A stretch of DNA of 64,000 nt from Chitinophaga silvatica (GTDB taxonomy: Bacteria; Bacteroidota; Bacteroidia; Chitinophagales; Chitinophagaceae): assembly GCF_003419895.1 (NCBI RefSeq), contig NZ_QPMM01000002.1, positions 124,001 through 188,000 of the forward strand. The letters are read 5' to 3'. Both the position numbers and the translations under genes were made by a program. A model generated the notes under the pieces. That model worked only from the letters and a program-made list of their open reading frames with translations, searched no databases and was not told the DNA's origin. Positions within the stretch are counted from its first letter, which is position 1. Every line of letters begins with the position of its first letter. Positions 53,326-63,415 of this stretch are shown piece after piece.

Positions 53326-55254
53326 TCACCGGATCAAGGTAACGGTTCCTTTTTTAGTAATATCTCTACCATTAAAATCAACGCCTTCAAGTATCCATAT
53401 ATAGGTATCTACAGGTGCCGGTTCGCCCTTAAAGGTTCCATCCCAGCCAGCATGAAAATCTGTAGAGGAGTAGACTTCAACTCCCCATCTGTTATAAATC
53501 CTGAAAAATTTATAGGTAGTAATTCCTACCGGAACAAATCTGAAACGATCGTTTTGTCCATCTCCATTTGGTGAAAAGGCTGTAGGAATATACATATCCG
53601 GTCCTGTATAATATTTGACATGAACGGTATCGTAACCAACACAGCCTTGTTGATTGGATACTTTAAGTTTGTAGGTCATGTCTTTAGATGAAGTTAATAT
53701 TGGCTGGGCAATAGATGGATTGCTGAGTCCTTCTGCGGGTTCCCATGCATAGTAATCTCCTCCGCTTCCCTGCATTACCATTGTTTGCCCTTTGGCAAGA
53801 ATTGTATCATTGCCGGCAAAGGGTTTTACTTCATATATTTTAAGGTCTTTTGTAACTGTTTTCTCGCAAATATGATCAGTTTTGATAGTCAGTTTAACCG
53901 TATATGTATTACCGCTTGAATAGGTATAAGCGGCAGTTCTGTTGTCGGGATTGCTGGTCATTGAATCTGAATTTCCAAAATCCCATTTCTGGCTGATGAT
54001 ATTACCATACTGATAGGTAGATAGATCAGTAAACTGAATTGGAGTTCCTTTACAAAGTCCATCTGCCGTAAAATCGACCTTCAGGCCTGGGAAATTGTGT
54101 ACTACTCCTACTGCGCTATCAGTGCATGATAACCCGGGATTTATTACCATTTTAATTTTAAAAATACCGGTATCCGGAAATGCATGATAGAATAATTTCT
54201 GACTTGTAGTAAGCGTATCAGTTCCGTCTCCAAAATCCCAAAAATAGGTAGAGGTAAAGCCCGCTACACTCGAATTGCTCATCGGGATACTCAATGATGG
54301 ATCTTCAGCGCAATTTGTGATGACAGGGGGAAATTGTGCTGTTATTTTAGTTTGGCAATCGAAAATTGTGAGCAGGATATCCTTACTATGTTTCCCCAGA
54401 AACTTACCTGTTGCCCTGTCATATTCGTTTACACATACCGTTACTACATATTTCCCGGCTTTGGAAGGTGTACAGGTAATTAATCCCTGATTGGATATAC
54501 TGATGCCCGGATTACCATTAATTGGGTTACTACCGGAGTAAGGTGATATATATCTTACCGAAACATCGTAGGGAGGGGGAGTTACGGAGTTATTATCATT
54601 ATTGCTTGTGCCATCTGTAAGCGCATTACATAATTGATAGGTAAGGCTATCGCCATCTTCATCACGTGCTGCATAGTTCAATGTAAAAGGCATTGAATTG
54701 CAAATGATAATGGCGGTATCCTTATCAAAATAGGCGCTGTTATTACCAGGCTTGACATCTGATCCGGGGATGGTAGTATAATAGGTAGAACCTTCATGTT
54801 CGGAGTCGTAGATGTTGCTAAGTTTTTCTCCTCTGCAACATCTTTGGGATACGATGTAATACCCTCCCGGAATTGGGGGAAGTTCAACTGTATCTGTATA
54901 GAATGCTACCTCAAGATGCTGTGATTTAGGGGCCAGACAAGGGTTCTTAAGAGTATCGATCAATGGTTTCGTAAAGGCTATTGTTAAATAGATAGATGAC
55001 ATGAGCTGACCACCTGATGCAGCATATATATTTGCTGAAACTGGGTTCTCAAACCGATCTATACAACCTTGCCTGTCGCCGCACGTAAAATCTGCGTCGC
55101 GGTATAACTTGAGGGTTACGAGATAACGGTAGCGGGTATTATCTCCATTCATTCCTAACGTTTTGTAATAGATTTCGCCACCAATGATATGATATCCAGC
55201 TGCACAAATTGGGTACAAACAGCAGCAGAGTATCAGTAGTACTGCTATCTTCAT
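53326..55254 (-). CDS. PKD-domain protein with T9SS type B (CHU_C) sorting domain
   Basis: 642-aa predicted surface or secreted protein. Signal peptide MKIAVLLILCCCLYPICAA, then YHIIGGEIYYKTLG, a conserved start in this group. PKD-like repeats carry YFWDFGDGTDTLT and SQKWDFGNSD. The last ~85 residues form the gliding motility-associated C-terminal domain: IPTAFSPNGDGQNDRF, FRIYNRWGVEVY, GWDGTFKGEPAPVDTYIW, ending KKGTVTLIR. That domain directs export through the T9SS and surface attachment. It follows a paralogue by 65 bp. Function is probably adhesion or glycan contact, but is not known. Confidence 0.9.
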   Translation of the reverse strand: MKIAVLLILCCCLYPICAAGYHIIGGEIYYKTLGMNGDNTRYRYLVTLKLYRDADFTCGDRQGCIDRFENPVSANIYAASGGQLMSSIYLTIAFTKPLIDTLKNPCLAPKSQHLEVAFYTDTVELPPIPGGYYIVSQRCCRGEKLSNIYDSEHEGSTYYTTIPGSDVKPGNNSAYFDKDTAIIICNSMPFTLNYAARDEDGDSLTYQLCNALTDGTSNNDNNSVTPPPYDVSVRYISPYSGSNPINGNPGISISNQGLITCTPSKAGKYVVTVCVNEYDRATGKFLGKHSKDILLTIFDCQTKITAQFPPVITNCAEDPSLSIPMSNSSVAGFTSTYFWDFGDGTDTLTTSQKLFYHAFPDTGIFKIKMVINPGLSCTDSAVGVVHNFPGLKVDFTADGLCKGTPIQFTDLSTYQYGNIISQKWDFGNSDSMTSNPDNRTAAYTYSSGNTYTVKLTIKTDHICEKTVTKDLKIYEVKPFAGNDTILAKGQTMVMQGSGGDYYAWEPAEGLSNPSIAQPILTSSKDMTYKLKVSNQQGCVGYDTVHVKYYTGPDMYIPTAFSPNGDGQNDRFRFVPVGITTYKFFRIYNRWGVEVYSSTDFHAGWDGTFKGEPAPVDTYIWILEGVDFNGRDITKKGTVTLIR

Positions 55255-55319
55255 GATGGGGGGTTACTGCTCTCTGAATTTAACAAAAAAAACACTGAGC
55301 AGGTTCAATCGGGTCCACT

Positions 55320-57938
55320 TTATCTTATGAGGGTAACAGTGCCTTTGCGTTGAATAGTGTTATTGTTGATATCTTTTCCCTGAACAACCCAAACGTAAGT
55401 GCCTACACCTGCTGGCTCTCCGCCTACCGTTCCATCCCAGCCTTTCATATAGGCAGTAGTTTCGAACATGAGTTTTCCCCAGCGATCAAACACCCGGAAG
55501 TATTCAAGTGAGATAATTCCAACAGGCAATGGGCGGAAAATGTCGTTCTGCCCATCTCCGTTTGGTGAAAAGGCAGTAGGGATATAGATTTCAGGACCTT
55601 TGATGAATCGTACAAAGATATCATCTGTTCCGGTGCAGCCTTCAGTAGTATAGGCCGTAACGGTATACCTGATATCACGGTTATACGTTGTAATAGGATC
55701 TTCTACATTATTGATATTCAGTCCGGAAGGTGGTGTCCAGGTATATCTGACCCCTCCGGTTGCATGTAACTGGAAAGGCGTATTTAGCATTACTATTGTA
55801 TCGTTTCCGGCAAAAGCATGAACTTTTGGAACAACATTCACTAAGGCAGTTGCAATCATCGGTTTAGGACAACCCAAAGTATCCGTTACTGTTACTGTAA
55901 ATAACATGGTATCGGGAGGATGGGCTATTGTAACCGGCTGGGTAGCATTATCTACATAATACGAAGGTTTCCATCTGTAATATGCACCACCGGTTGCCCG
56001 CAAGGTTAACGGAACATTGAAGCATACTGTTGTATCGGGCGCAGCAGTAGGTTTAGGTGGATCAACAACTTTCAATGTCACAGTATCTGAGGCTTTACAT
56101 TTGCCCAGGGTAGCCATGATTTCATAACTCTGGATAGGTGGAGCAGGGAGTACAATTGCATCTGAAGCCCGCGATACAACTTTTTGAGAGCTAAGTTCAG
56201 TCCATTGATAAGCATATAATCCATCACTGTATGATGGTAAATGCACTTCATCACTTGTACAAACTGTGCTATCGGAGATCGTTTTTACATTGATACTTGC
56301 ACGTACATCTACAAAAATATCCTTGGTATTCACACAGCCCTGATTGTCTGTAAAGGTCACCTGATACGTCTGGTCATTAGGTGGAAATACAATAGGATTA
56401 GGAGTATTGGGCTGTAAAATATAGTAGTTGCTGGGTGTCCAGCTATACTGCCCAGGTAAAGAACTGGTTGCCCACATCTGCAAACTGTCTTTGGCGCATA
56501 ACAGTGTATCTGATGTAGCTGTAAAAGGTGGCTTATCGTAGATTGTCAGTGTTTTTGTAAAGGTTTGTTCACAGCCCTTTTCATTTCTTGCGTATAGCTT
56601 TATATCGTAGTTACCGGGTGTTTTATAGGTATAATTCGGATTAGGAAGATTACTGGTATCACCATTTCCAAACTCCCATTTATAGTAGGCGATATTTCCG
56701 GCGTCTGAGCGGGTAGTGGAAGTAAACTGCGTACCTTTATTGGTGCAGGCGCCTACACTTACAAATGAAGGTTTAAACACGGGGTAGGCATAAACGATAG
56801 CTGTTGCACTATCCCCGCAATTACTGTTTTTATCCACATACATTTTTACCGTATAGGTTCCTTGCTGGGCATAAGTATGGGTAAACGGATCTGTGCTATT
56901 TGTGGTATAAGTTGTATTATCCCCAAAATCCCAGAAGTAAGGCTTGCCCAGGGTACTGTTATTGGTAAAAGTGACCGTCAGACTATTACAATCAGCATAT
57001 TTATCAGGCATAGCAGCAGTTACCTGCTTCATGCATGTTGTTACGTTTATGTGGAAATCTTTGCGTAATATGCCAATTCTAATACCATTTCGATATTCAT
57101 TTACACAAACTGTCACCACATATTTACCAGCTACCGGTGCAATCCCTGAAATAATGCCGGTATTAGGATCGATTTTTACATTGGGGCCTAAAGGACTGCT
57201 ACCTGAATAGGGCGGAATGTAGGAAACGAAATTATAAGGAGGATTTACGGCAACAGGGGGAATACCTGTTTGGTCGGTAGTACTACCTCCTTTGTAAGCA
57301 TCGCAGAATTCATACACCAGTTTATCGCCATCAGGGTCAGTAGCCGAAAAATCGTAGGTAAATTTCTTTTCGGCACATACCAATGTAGCTTCTTCTTTAT
57401 TAAATACAGGGCTTGAATTATTAGTAGCATTCAGATCTTTGCCCGGAATATCTATAAAATATGTAGCGCCGGTGCCCAGATCGCCCGGGCGGCCACCCGG
57501 AACGGGTTCTGCCACTATATTCATCATATACGGATCCCGGCAGCAGCTTTGGAAAGAAATAGTATAACCGGCATTATTTTCTTCCAGCGTAATATCGGTT
57601 TCGTATAAACCAACCTGGAAACAAACCGGAGGAGGATTCACAATACAGGGATCTACCTGTCCCAGATTTTTGGTTTGGAAATCGGTAATATCTATCCTGT
57701 AACTATCAATTTTTCTGTTGTTACTTTTGTCGAAGGAGGCCAGATAGATGACCTTAGGCATTTCTGCGATATTTTGCCCGCTTCCACAAATTCTGTACAA
57801 CTTCATCGACACCCGGTAGGTGATAAAATTCCCGGTTTTACTAACGAATTTATAATACACTTGTCCGCCAATTATGTGGCTGGCATGGGCTGTAAGGCCG
57901 CATACAAGGCATAGTAGGATGACAAGAGTTTTCTTCAC
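55320..57938 (-). CDS. Larger PKD-domain protein with T9SS type B (CHU_C) sorting domain
   Basis: About 872 aa; paralogue of the downstream gene. Signal peptide VKKTLVILLCLVCGLTAHA precedes SHIIGGQVYYKFVS. PKD repeats show PYFWDFGDNTTYTTN and YYKWEFGNGDTS; several Ig-like or PKD-like segments with DTTVCFNVP and NDTIVMLNTPFQLHATGG follow. The C-terminal CHU_C domain has IPTAFSPNGDGQNDIFRP, FRVFDRWGKLMFE and ends QRKGTVTLIR. The start is non-ATG: GTG at 57938 is preferred, TTG at 57941 is the alternative. Many Cys pairs suggest disulphides in the exported protein. Confidence 0.9.
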   Translation of the reverse strand: MKKTLVILLCLVCGLTAHASHIIGGQVYYKFVSKTGNFITYRVSMKLYRICGSGQNIAEMPKVIYLASFDKSNNRKIDSYRIDITDFQTKNLGQVDPCIVNPPPVCFQVGLYETDITLEENNAGYTISFQSCCRDPYMMNIVAEPVPGGRPGDLGTGATYFIDIPGKDLNATNNSSPVFNKEEATLVCAEKKFTYDFSATDPDGDKLVYEFCDAYKGGSTTDQTGIPPVAVNPPYNFVSYIPPYSGSSPLGPNVKIDPNTGIISGIAPVAGKYVVTVCVNEYRNGIRIGILRKDFHINVTTCMKQVTAAMPDKYADCNSLTVTFTNNSTLGKPYFWDFGDNTTYTTNSTDPFTHTYAQQGTYTVKMYVDKNSNCGDSATAIVYAYPVFKPSFVSVGACTNKGTQFTSTTRSDAGNIAYYKWEFGNGDTSNLPNPNYTYKTPGNYDIKLYARNEKGCEQTFTKTLTIYDKPPFTATSDTLLCAKDSLQMWATSSLPGQYSWTPSNYYILQPNTPNPIVFPPNDQTYQVTFTDNQGCVNTKDIFVDVRASINVKTISDSTVCTSDEVHLPSYSDGLYAYQWTELSSQKVVSRASDAIVLPAPPIQSYEIMATLGKCKASDTVTLKVVDPPKPTAAPDTTVCFNVPLTLRATGGAYYRWKPSYYVDNATQPVTIAHPPDTMLFTVTVTDTLGCPKPMIATALVNVVPKVHAFAGNDTIVMLNTPFQLHATGGVRYTWTPPSGLNINNVEDPITTYNRDIRYTVTAYTTEGCTGTDDIFVRFIKGPEIYIPTAFSPNGDGQNDIFRPLPVGIISLEYFRVFDRWGKLMFETTAYMKGWDGTVGGEPAGVGTYVWVVQGKDINNNTIQRKGTVTLIR

Positions 57939-57956
57939 CAAATGAGAGTTTTATAA

Positions 57957-58748
57957 TTATAGTTGACAAAATGAAATAAACTGCTCTAATACCAGGTTGC
58001 TGGCGGCCGGAATTTCCCACATCCCCATATGTCCAACTTCTTCAAAAATATGCACACTACTAACTGCCGGCATTGCAATTTGAGGAAGGATATTATCTAA
58101 TGGCACAGCATTATCATCTTTACCTACCACAAATAGTACGGGAACTTTTAACTGTTGTAATACAGCTGTTCTATCGGGGCGTTCTTTCATTGCTTCATAA
58201 TAGGCAATTAAAGCAGATAAAGAACATTCCTGCCCCATTTTTATACAAGCGTCTATTAATTCCGGGTGCTTACTTTTAGTAGCTGGGCTAAACATATTTG
58301 GAAGCGTTTGACGCAGAAACGTATCAGCTCCATATTGTTGCATCAGATTGATTGACTTTGATCTATTCTCTTTTTTCTCTTCACTATCAGCTTTTGCGGT
58401 AGAATGAAAAAGACCTAGTCCCTTTATCAGAGCGGGATGTTTCTCTGCTAAGGCCAGCGCAACATAACCACCCATAGAATGTCCGATAACCACTGCTTCT
58501 TTTATATCTTCCTCTAACAGGATAGCATAAACGTAATCAGCCATTGATTCTATGCTGAGAGGCTGAGTTAATGGGGCGGCCAATGTACCGGGAAGATCAG
58601 GTACAATAACCCGATAATGATTTTTTAGCCTGTTGGTCTGTAGATGCCACAGACCTGCGCTCTCAGAGAATCCATGTATTAATACTACAACAGCACCGGT
58701 TCCTTCCTCTATCCATGTAATGTTTCCGTTATTAATTGCCTTTCGCAT
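57957..58748 (-). CDS. Alpha/beta-fold hydrolase
   Basis: 263-aa soluble alpha/beta hydrolase. The oxyanion region is VVLIHGFSESAGLW, the nucleophile elbow GHSMGGY, the acid is in VVGKDDNAVP and the catalytic His in FEEVGHMGMWE. No signal peptide is seen, so it should be cytoplasmic. The substrate (ester, thioester, lactone or C-C bond) cannot be inferred. The start overlaps the end of lnt by 17 nt, which implies cotranscription and possible coupling. Confidence 0.9.
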   Translation of the reverse strand: MRKAINNGNITWIEEGTGAVVVLIHGFSESAGLWHLQTNRLKNHYRVIVPDLPGTLAAPLTQPLSIESMADYVYAILLEEDIKEAVVIGHSMGGYVALALAEKHPALIKGLGLFHSTAKADSEEKKENRSKSINLMQQYGADTFLRQTLPNMFSPATKSKHPELIDACIKMGQECSLSALIAYYEAMKERPDRTAVLQQLKVPVLFVVGKDDNAVPLDNILPQIAMPAVSSVHIFEEVGHMGMWEIPAASNLVLEQFISFCQL

Positions 58749-60342
58749 ATCCTAAGCCGGGTATAAAACGTGAAATAAGCGATTGTATGATCAACAAAAT
58801 ACAAAAAATTAAGGCGCCTTTCGACAGTAAATCGCCATTTTTCACATAGAACGTATTTCCTGCCCTTGGTGTTACAGTTGTTGAAAAAACAGCTTGTTCC
58901 CAATAAGGTTGAGGATCATGTATATTTCCCGCAGGATCAATTACTGCGGAAATTCCGGTATTGGCACTTCGTGCAATCCATTTACGGGTTTCAATAGCCC
59001 TGATACTGGCATATCGGAGATGTTGACGATGTCCTTCTGTTCTTCCCCACCATCCATCATTAGTAATAATGACTAACAAATCTGCACCAGGTTTAATATG
59101 TTCTGCCACATAATTACTAAATACAGATTCGTAGCAGATTACAGGAAATATATTGATACTGTCTTTTGGATTCGTAAACATATTCACACCAGGTTCGCGT
59201 CCGTAACTTCCGCTGATACCACCGAAATCAAGTGCTACCTTTTGAAGGAATGAAAGATAACGTACATATGGAACTAATTCAGCTCCAGGAACTAATTCGT
59301 ATTTATGATAAACCTGTACCGAATTGGAGGTATCTATCTGTAGGGCACTGTTATAAGCATCGAATCTGGCTCCATCATTCAATGTTCTTGCTGTTACAGG
59401 AACCTCGTCAGTGCTGTTATACAGCTTAAAAGTAGCAGCGCCACTTATAAGTTTGGCTTTAGGGTATTTGCGAAGTAATTCTTTAATAGCAATTATTTCA
59501 GGTTGATAATTTAACTCGTGCTCCCATGCACCTGTAGGAAATAATGCAGTTTCCGGCCAGATGATATAACTGGTATTGCTATCAATTTTTTGAGAGGTTA
59601 ATTGTAATAATTTCCTCAACTGCTCCATAGAAGTGCCATTGTTGAACTTTTCGTCGTATGGATCAATATTAGGCTGAACGATTACTATACTGGTTTTTTT
59701 ATCCGGGTTATCGGGAGCTGGTTTGATGAAAGCTGAAATCAGCAGTGGCAAACCAATCACCAGCAATGGTTTCCAGGCTTCATAACGCAATAGTTCTTTA
59801 CTGGTTGCGTCGTATATCCGTGCCCGTTTCCAGGCATTATAGATTATTATATTTGCTAACATTACCCAGAGAGTACCACCACTGGTACCGGTAAATTCGT
59901 ACCATTGAATCCATCCCGGGTGCATTGCAAACGCATGGCCAAGCACCAGCCATGGCCAGCTGAATTCCCAGGTTTGATGAATATATTCAAAGGTTAACCA
60001 GTATACAATTAAAGCAAAGTAGGCGGCATTGGGGGATAAACGATGTTTAGTTTGCCGGTATGCCATCCACGGAATGCTCATTAACAGCGCATTGAATACA
60101 TTGGCAAATACGCCACTCATTGGAAGGGTAGTGTTGCCAACCCACCAGGTAGATGCAACATTCCATACAAGAAATGAAAGGAAGATAAGTCCGAAATATT
60201 TTCCGGCATGGGATACTTTATCTGTAATGTAGAGTAAGGGAGTAAATGCAACAAAAATCAGCAGTGTTAATGGCATAGTGGGCCAGGCCAGCCAGCATAG
60301 CAGTCCACTTACTAAACTCAATAAGAGGTAAGGTTTTTTCAT
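58732..60342 (-). CDS. lnt: Apolipoprotein N-acyltransferase Lnt
   Basis: Inner-membrane enzyme that N-acylates the lipid-modified Cys of lipoproteins. Six or more membrane helices lie in the first ~200 residues; the periplasmic nitrilase domain (about 215-500) has the catalytic Glu in IIWPETALFPTG, Lys in YHKYELVPGAE and Cys in FPVICYESVF. GWWGRTEGHRQHLRYASIRAIETRKW and RSANTGISAVIDPAG are typical. A last membrane helix closes the protein. Length 536 aa is normal. The window holds several lipoproteins (BamD, DUF4296-like, BNR) as likely substrates. Confidence 0.94.
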   Translation of the reverse strand: MKKPYLLLSLVSGLLCWLAWPTMPLTLLIFVAFTPLLYITDKVSHAGKYFGLIFLSFLVWNVASTWWVGNTTLPMSGVFANVFNALLMSIPWMAYRQTKHRLSPNAAYFALIVYWLTFEYIHQTWEFSWPWLVLGHAFAMHPGWIQWYEFTGTSGGTLWVMLANIIIYNAWKRARIYDATSKELLRYEAWKPLLVIGLPLLISAFIKPAPDNPDKKTSIVIVQPNIDPYDEKFNNGTSMEQLRKLLQLTSQKIDSNTSYIIWPETALFPTGAWEHELNYQPEIIAIKELLRKYPKAKLISGAATFKLYNSTDEVPVTARTLNDGARFDAYNSALQIDTSNSVQVYHKYELVPGAELVPYVRYLSFLQKVALDFGGISGSYGREPGVNMFTNPKDSINIFPVICYESVFSNYVAEHIKPGADLLVIITNDGWWGRTEGHRQHLRYASIRAIETRKWIARSANTGISAVIDPAGNIHDPQPYWEQAVFSTTVTPRAGNTFYVKNGDLLSKGALIFCILLIIQSLISRFIPGLGYAKGN

Positions 60343-60412
60343 TCGTCGTTAAATTATCTGACCACCTGAGGGTCGAAGCGAAGATAGACGTTTTCTGCTT
60401 GCGGTTTCTCGT

Positions 60413-60624
60413 TCTTTCTCGCAAAGGCGCAAAGATTAATATTAAGGCACAAAGGACTTTTTTTAAGAGTTATAAGGATTGGAGCGAATGTTATTAAGGG
60501 TTACAGATTGATTCCCATTTTTAAGGGAGATTTCTGATGTTCTTAACAAAATTACCTTCGATCTTTATAACTCTTAAAAAAAGTCCTTTGTGCCTTAATA
60601 TTAATCTTTTGCGTTTCTGCGAGA
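60413..60624. repeat. Long inverted repeat between guaB and lnt
   Basis: The 42-nt core at 60434-60475 is perfectly inverted at 60565-60606, with an 89-nt spacer. Pairing extends outward, with small gaps, to TTTCTCGC near 60416 and GCGAGAAA near 60624. The arms contain CGCAAAG and GGCACAAAGG words like those of the element at 30064-30154. The spacer has a small CCC/GGG hairpin near 60513-60528 and no reading frame. It fills nearly the whole 284-bp gap. It resembles a MITE-like or dispersed palindromic element; it may also terminate guaB. Confidence 0.8.
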
Positions 60625-60626
60625 AA

Positions 60627-62099
60627 TTAACGGCTGTAGTTAGGAGCTTCTTTAGTGATCACCACATCGTGCGGGTGATTTTCCTTTACAGTAGCAGCTG
60701 TGATTTTTACAAATTGTGCGGCTTGTAAAGCTTTCACATCTTTAGAACCTGTTAAGCCCATACCAGCGCGTAATCCACCAACGAATTGCTGTACAATTTC
60801 AGACAACATTCCTTTGTAAGGTACGCGGCCAACAATACCTTCCGGTACTAATTTCTTGATATCGTCTTCGTCCTGGAAGTAACGATCTTTACTACCTTCC
60901 TGCATAGCCTCAATAGAGCCCATACCACGGTAGGATTTAAATTTACGTCCTTCGTAGATGATTGTTTCTCCAGGGCTTTCTTCTACTCCTGCAAAGATAG
61001 ATCCTGCCATGATAGTAGAAGCACCTGCTGCCAGGGCTTTAACCATATCGCCGGTATAACGGATACCACCATCTGCGATTACCGGAATACCTAATTTTTT
61101 CAGGGCTTCAGAAGCCTCCATAATAGCAGAAAGCTGAGGGAAACCAGCACCGGTAACGATACGGGTAGTACAGATAGAACCTGGTCCTACACCTACTTTA
61201 ACGGCATCGGCACCTGCTTGTGCTAATGCTAAAGCTCCTTCGGCTGTAGCAACGTTACCAGCAATTACCTGCAGTTTAGGGAAGGTTTTCTTTAATTTCC
61301 TAACACTGTTTAATACAGCGATAGAATGGCCGTGGGAGCTATCCAGACAAACTACGTCTACTCCAACATTAATTAAAGCCTGTGCACGATCCAGTACATC
61401 TGGAGTGATACCCAGGGCAGCACCAACCAACAAACGTCCAAATTCGTCTTTAACGGCATTTGGATAGCTGGTTAATTGTAATATATCTCTGTAAGTAATT
61501 AATCCGGCGAGTTTACCTTGTTTATTAACAACCGGTAACTTTTCGATTTTGTATTGCTGAAGGATTTTTTCGGCTTTCTTGAGGTCAGTTCCTTCCGGTG
61601 CTGTAATGAGGTTTTCACTTGTCATTACATCCTTAACCAGGCGCTTTTTATTTCTTTCGAAACGAAGATCTCTGTTGGTTAGGATTCCTACTAATTTATT
61701 GTTATCGTCAATTACTGGAATACCACCAATTCCGTTTTCTTTCATTAGTCTTAAAGCCTCGCCAATAGTGGCTTCTGGTTTTAAGGTAACAGGGTCCATG
61801 ATCATTCCACTTTCACTACGCTTCACTCTTCTGACCATTTCTGCCTGTCTTTCGATGCTCATGTTTTTGTGGAGAATCCCTATACCCCCTTCACGAGCTA
61901 ACGCAATAGCCAAAGTGGCTTCAGTAACAGTATCCATCGCTGCAGATACCATAGGTATATTCAGACGTATGTTTTTTGTTAATTGCGTACTAATGTTTAC
62001 TTCTTTTGGTAGTACTTCAGAGTAGGCCGGTACCAGGAGTACATCATCAAATGTAAGTCCGTCAGCTACAAATTTGGGTTTAGATTTTCCCGAAGGCAT
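60627..62099 (-). CDS. guaB: Inosine-5'-monophosphate dehydrogenase GuaB
   Basis: Oxidises IMP to XMP with NAD+, the committed step to GTP. TIM barrel with two CBS domains inserted at about residues 95-205 ([18 protein letters not shown] and [16 protein letters not shown]). The catalytic loop is [19 protein letters not shown] with the active-site Cys; [19 protein letters not shown] and [10 protein letters not shown] are typical, as is the late GRVPYKG. Length 490 aa is normal. A TACATTTG -7 element (62143-62136, minus) lies upstream. The long inverted repeat begins just after the stop. Confidence 0.97.
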   Translation of the reverse strand: MPSGKSKPKFVADGLTFDDVLLVPAYSEVLPKEVNISTQLTKNIRLNIPMVSAAMDTVTEATLAIALAREGGIGILHKNMSIERQAEMVRRVKRSESGMIMDPVTLKPEATIGEALRLMKENGIGGIPVIDDNNKLVGILTNRDLRFERNKKRLVKDVMTSENLITAPEGTDLKKAEKILQQYKIEKLPVVNKQGKLAGLITYRDILQLTSYPNAVKDEFGRLLVGAALGITPDVLDRAQALINVGVDVVCLDSSHGHSIAVLNSVRKLKKTFPKLQVIAGNVATAEGALALAQAGADAVKVGVGPGSICTTRIVTGAGFPQLSAIMEASEALKKLGIPVIADGGIRYTGDMVKALAAGASTIMAGSIFAGVEESPGETIIYEGRKFKSYRGMGSIEAMQEGSKDRYFQDEDDIKKLVPEGIVGRVPYKGMLSEIVQQFVGGLRAGMGLTGSKDVKALQAAQFVKITAATVKENHPHDVVITKEAPNYSR

Positions 62100-62135
62100 G
62101 ATGCAACTATTAATCAGTTAAAAAATAATTGCACG

Positions 62136-62143
62136 CAAATGTA
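62136..62143 (-). promoter_or_regulatory. Probable -7 promoter element of guaB
   Basis: On the minus strand TACATTTG fits TAnnTTTG exactly, about 37 nt before the guaB ATG. A good -33 TTTG is not seen at the right distance. Confidence 0.4.
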
Positions 62144-62220
62144 CGATTTATTACGCAATAAATAAAATCTGTAACCCAACCTGACGATAGAATGACTATT
62201 AAGAAATTCTTAACAACTTC

Positions 62221-63321
62221 CTACATTAATTCATACATCTGCCCCGGTAGCCGCTTCACTAGCTGCTGCATTTCCAACCCAAACATGGCATTGGCTATCT
62301 GGCTACCCGAAAAGGCTGTAATACTGTAAAATTCCTCCAGATGCCTGGGAGATCTTTCCTGTAATATATCCAATAACCCCCTTTCTGCTTCAGTAAGTAC
62401 AGGAAACAGTGTATGGCTTATTTTTTTGATATGTCGACTCCTTTCATTCCAACCCATCATCTCCAACACTTCGGCTGCAGAGGTAATTAATGCCGCCTTA
62501 TTTTGCCTGATCAGCCAATTGCAGCCCTCAGACAATAAATCGGTGGTTCGCCCCGGAAAACAACAAACATCCCTATTATAACCGTTAGCCAGGTCTGCTG
62601 TAATTAATGACCCTCCTTTGGTACTACTCTCAACAACGATTGTCACATCACATAATCCCGCCACTATACGGTTTCTTCTCGGGAAATTCTGTTTATCCGG
62701 TAAAGTTCCACTGGGGAAATCTGTTAATAAACCACCATTTTCCACCATCTGAGCCGCAATTCCTTTATGAACAGGCGGATAAATCCTGTCTAACCCATGT
62801 GCCAATACCCCAATAGTCGGAATCCCTGCTTTAAGCGCACTGGCATGGGCAATAACATCTATTCCATATGCCAATCCACTCACAATAATTATCCCTGCTT
62901 CTTTAAAGTCATTAACCAGCTTTTCCGTTAGCATAACTCCATAAGCACTGGGTTTACGGGTACCAACTATACTGACCATTTTTAAACTATTCAGGTCTGT
63001 ATTGCCTTTATAATATAACATAGCCGGAGTATCATAACATTCGAGCAGGCGTCGGGGATAGCCCGAATCGGTACAGAACAACGGTTTGATCTTATATCGA
63101 TCTAAAAAATTAATTTCCGCTTCTATACCCGCAAAATCATTAAAAGACTTTAAAGCTCCGGCTCTGATACTTCCAATATTCATTATTCTTTCAAGATCAT
63201 TTTTTTTGGCTTTAAAGATGGATTCTGCACTGCTAAAATGCTCTAGCAGCTTTTTAATAATCACATCGCCGATTAAAGGAATACGGGTTAAGGCAAGTTG
63301 ATACATGAGTTCTGAAGGCAT
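62221..63321 (-). CDS. dprA: DNA-processing protein DprA
   Basis: Single-stranded DNA binding protein (Smf family) that loads RecA during natural transformation. An N-terminal HhH-like region (LTRIPLIGDVIIKKLLEHFSSAESIF, then LERIMNIGSIRAGALKSF) precedes the Rossmann-like core: VSIVGTRKPSAYGV, IIVSGLAYGIDVIAHASAL, PTIGVLAHGLDRIYPP and FPRRNRIVAGL. A C-terminal winged-helix-like DML1 region ends the protein. ATG at 63321 is preferred to TTG at 63330; ATG at 63306 is also possible. Length 366 aa. It lies 121 bp upstream of guaB. Confidence 0.93.
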   Translation of the reverse strand: MPSELMYQLALTRIPLIGDVIIKKLLEHFSSAESIFKAKKNDLERIMNIGSIRAGALKSFNDFAGIEAEINFLDRYKIKPLFCTDSGYPRRLLECYDTPAMLYYKGNTDLNSLKMVSIVGTRKPSAYGVMLTEKLVNDFKEAGIIIVSGLAYGIDVIAHASALKAGIPTIGVLAHGLDRIYPPVHKGIAAQMVENGGLLTDFPSGTLPDKQNFPRRNRIVAGLCDVTIVVESSTKGGSLITADLANGYNRDVCCFPGRTTDLLSEGCNWLIRQNKAALITSAAEVLEMMGWNERSRHIKKISHTLFPVLTEAERGLLDILQERSPRHLEEFYSITAFSGSQIANAMFGLEMQQLVKRLPGQMYELM

Positions 63322-63415
63322 AACAAACAATATATTAGAACTGAAATTACAATTTTTCCAGTTTCACTTTTAATGCATTTACTGATTTATTTTTGCAACC
63401 TACAAAGCATCTGTT

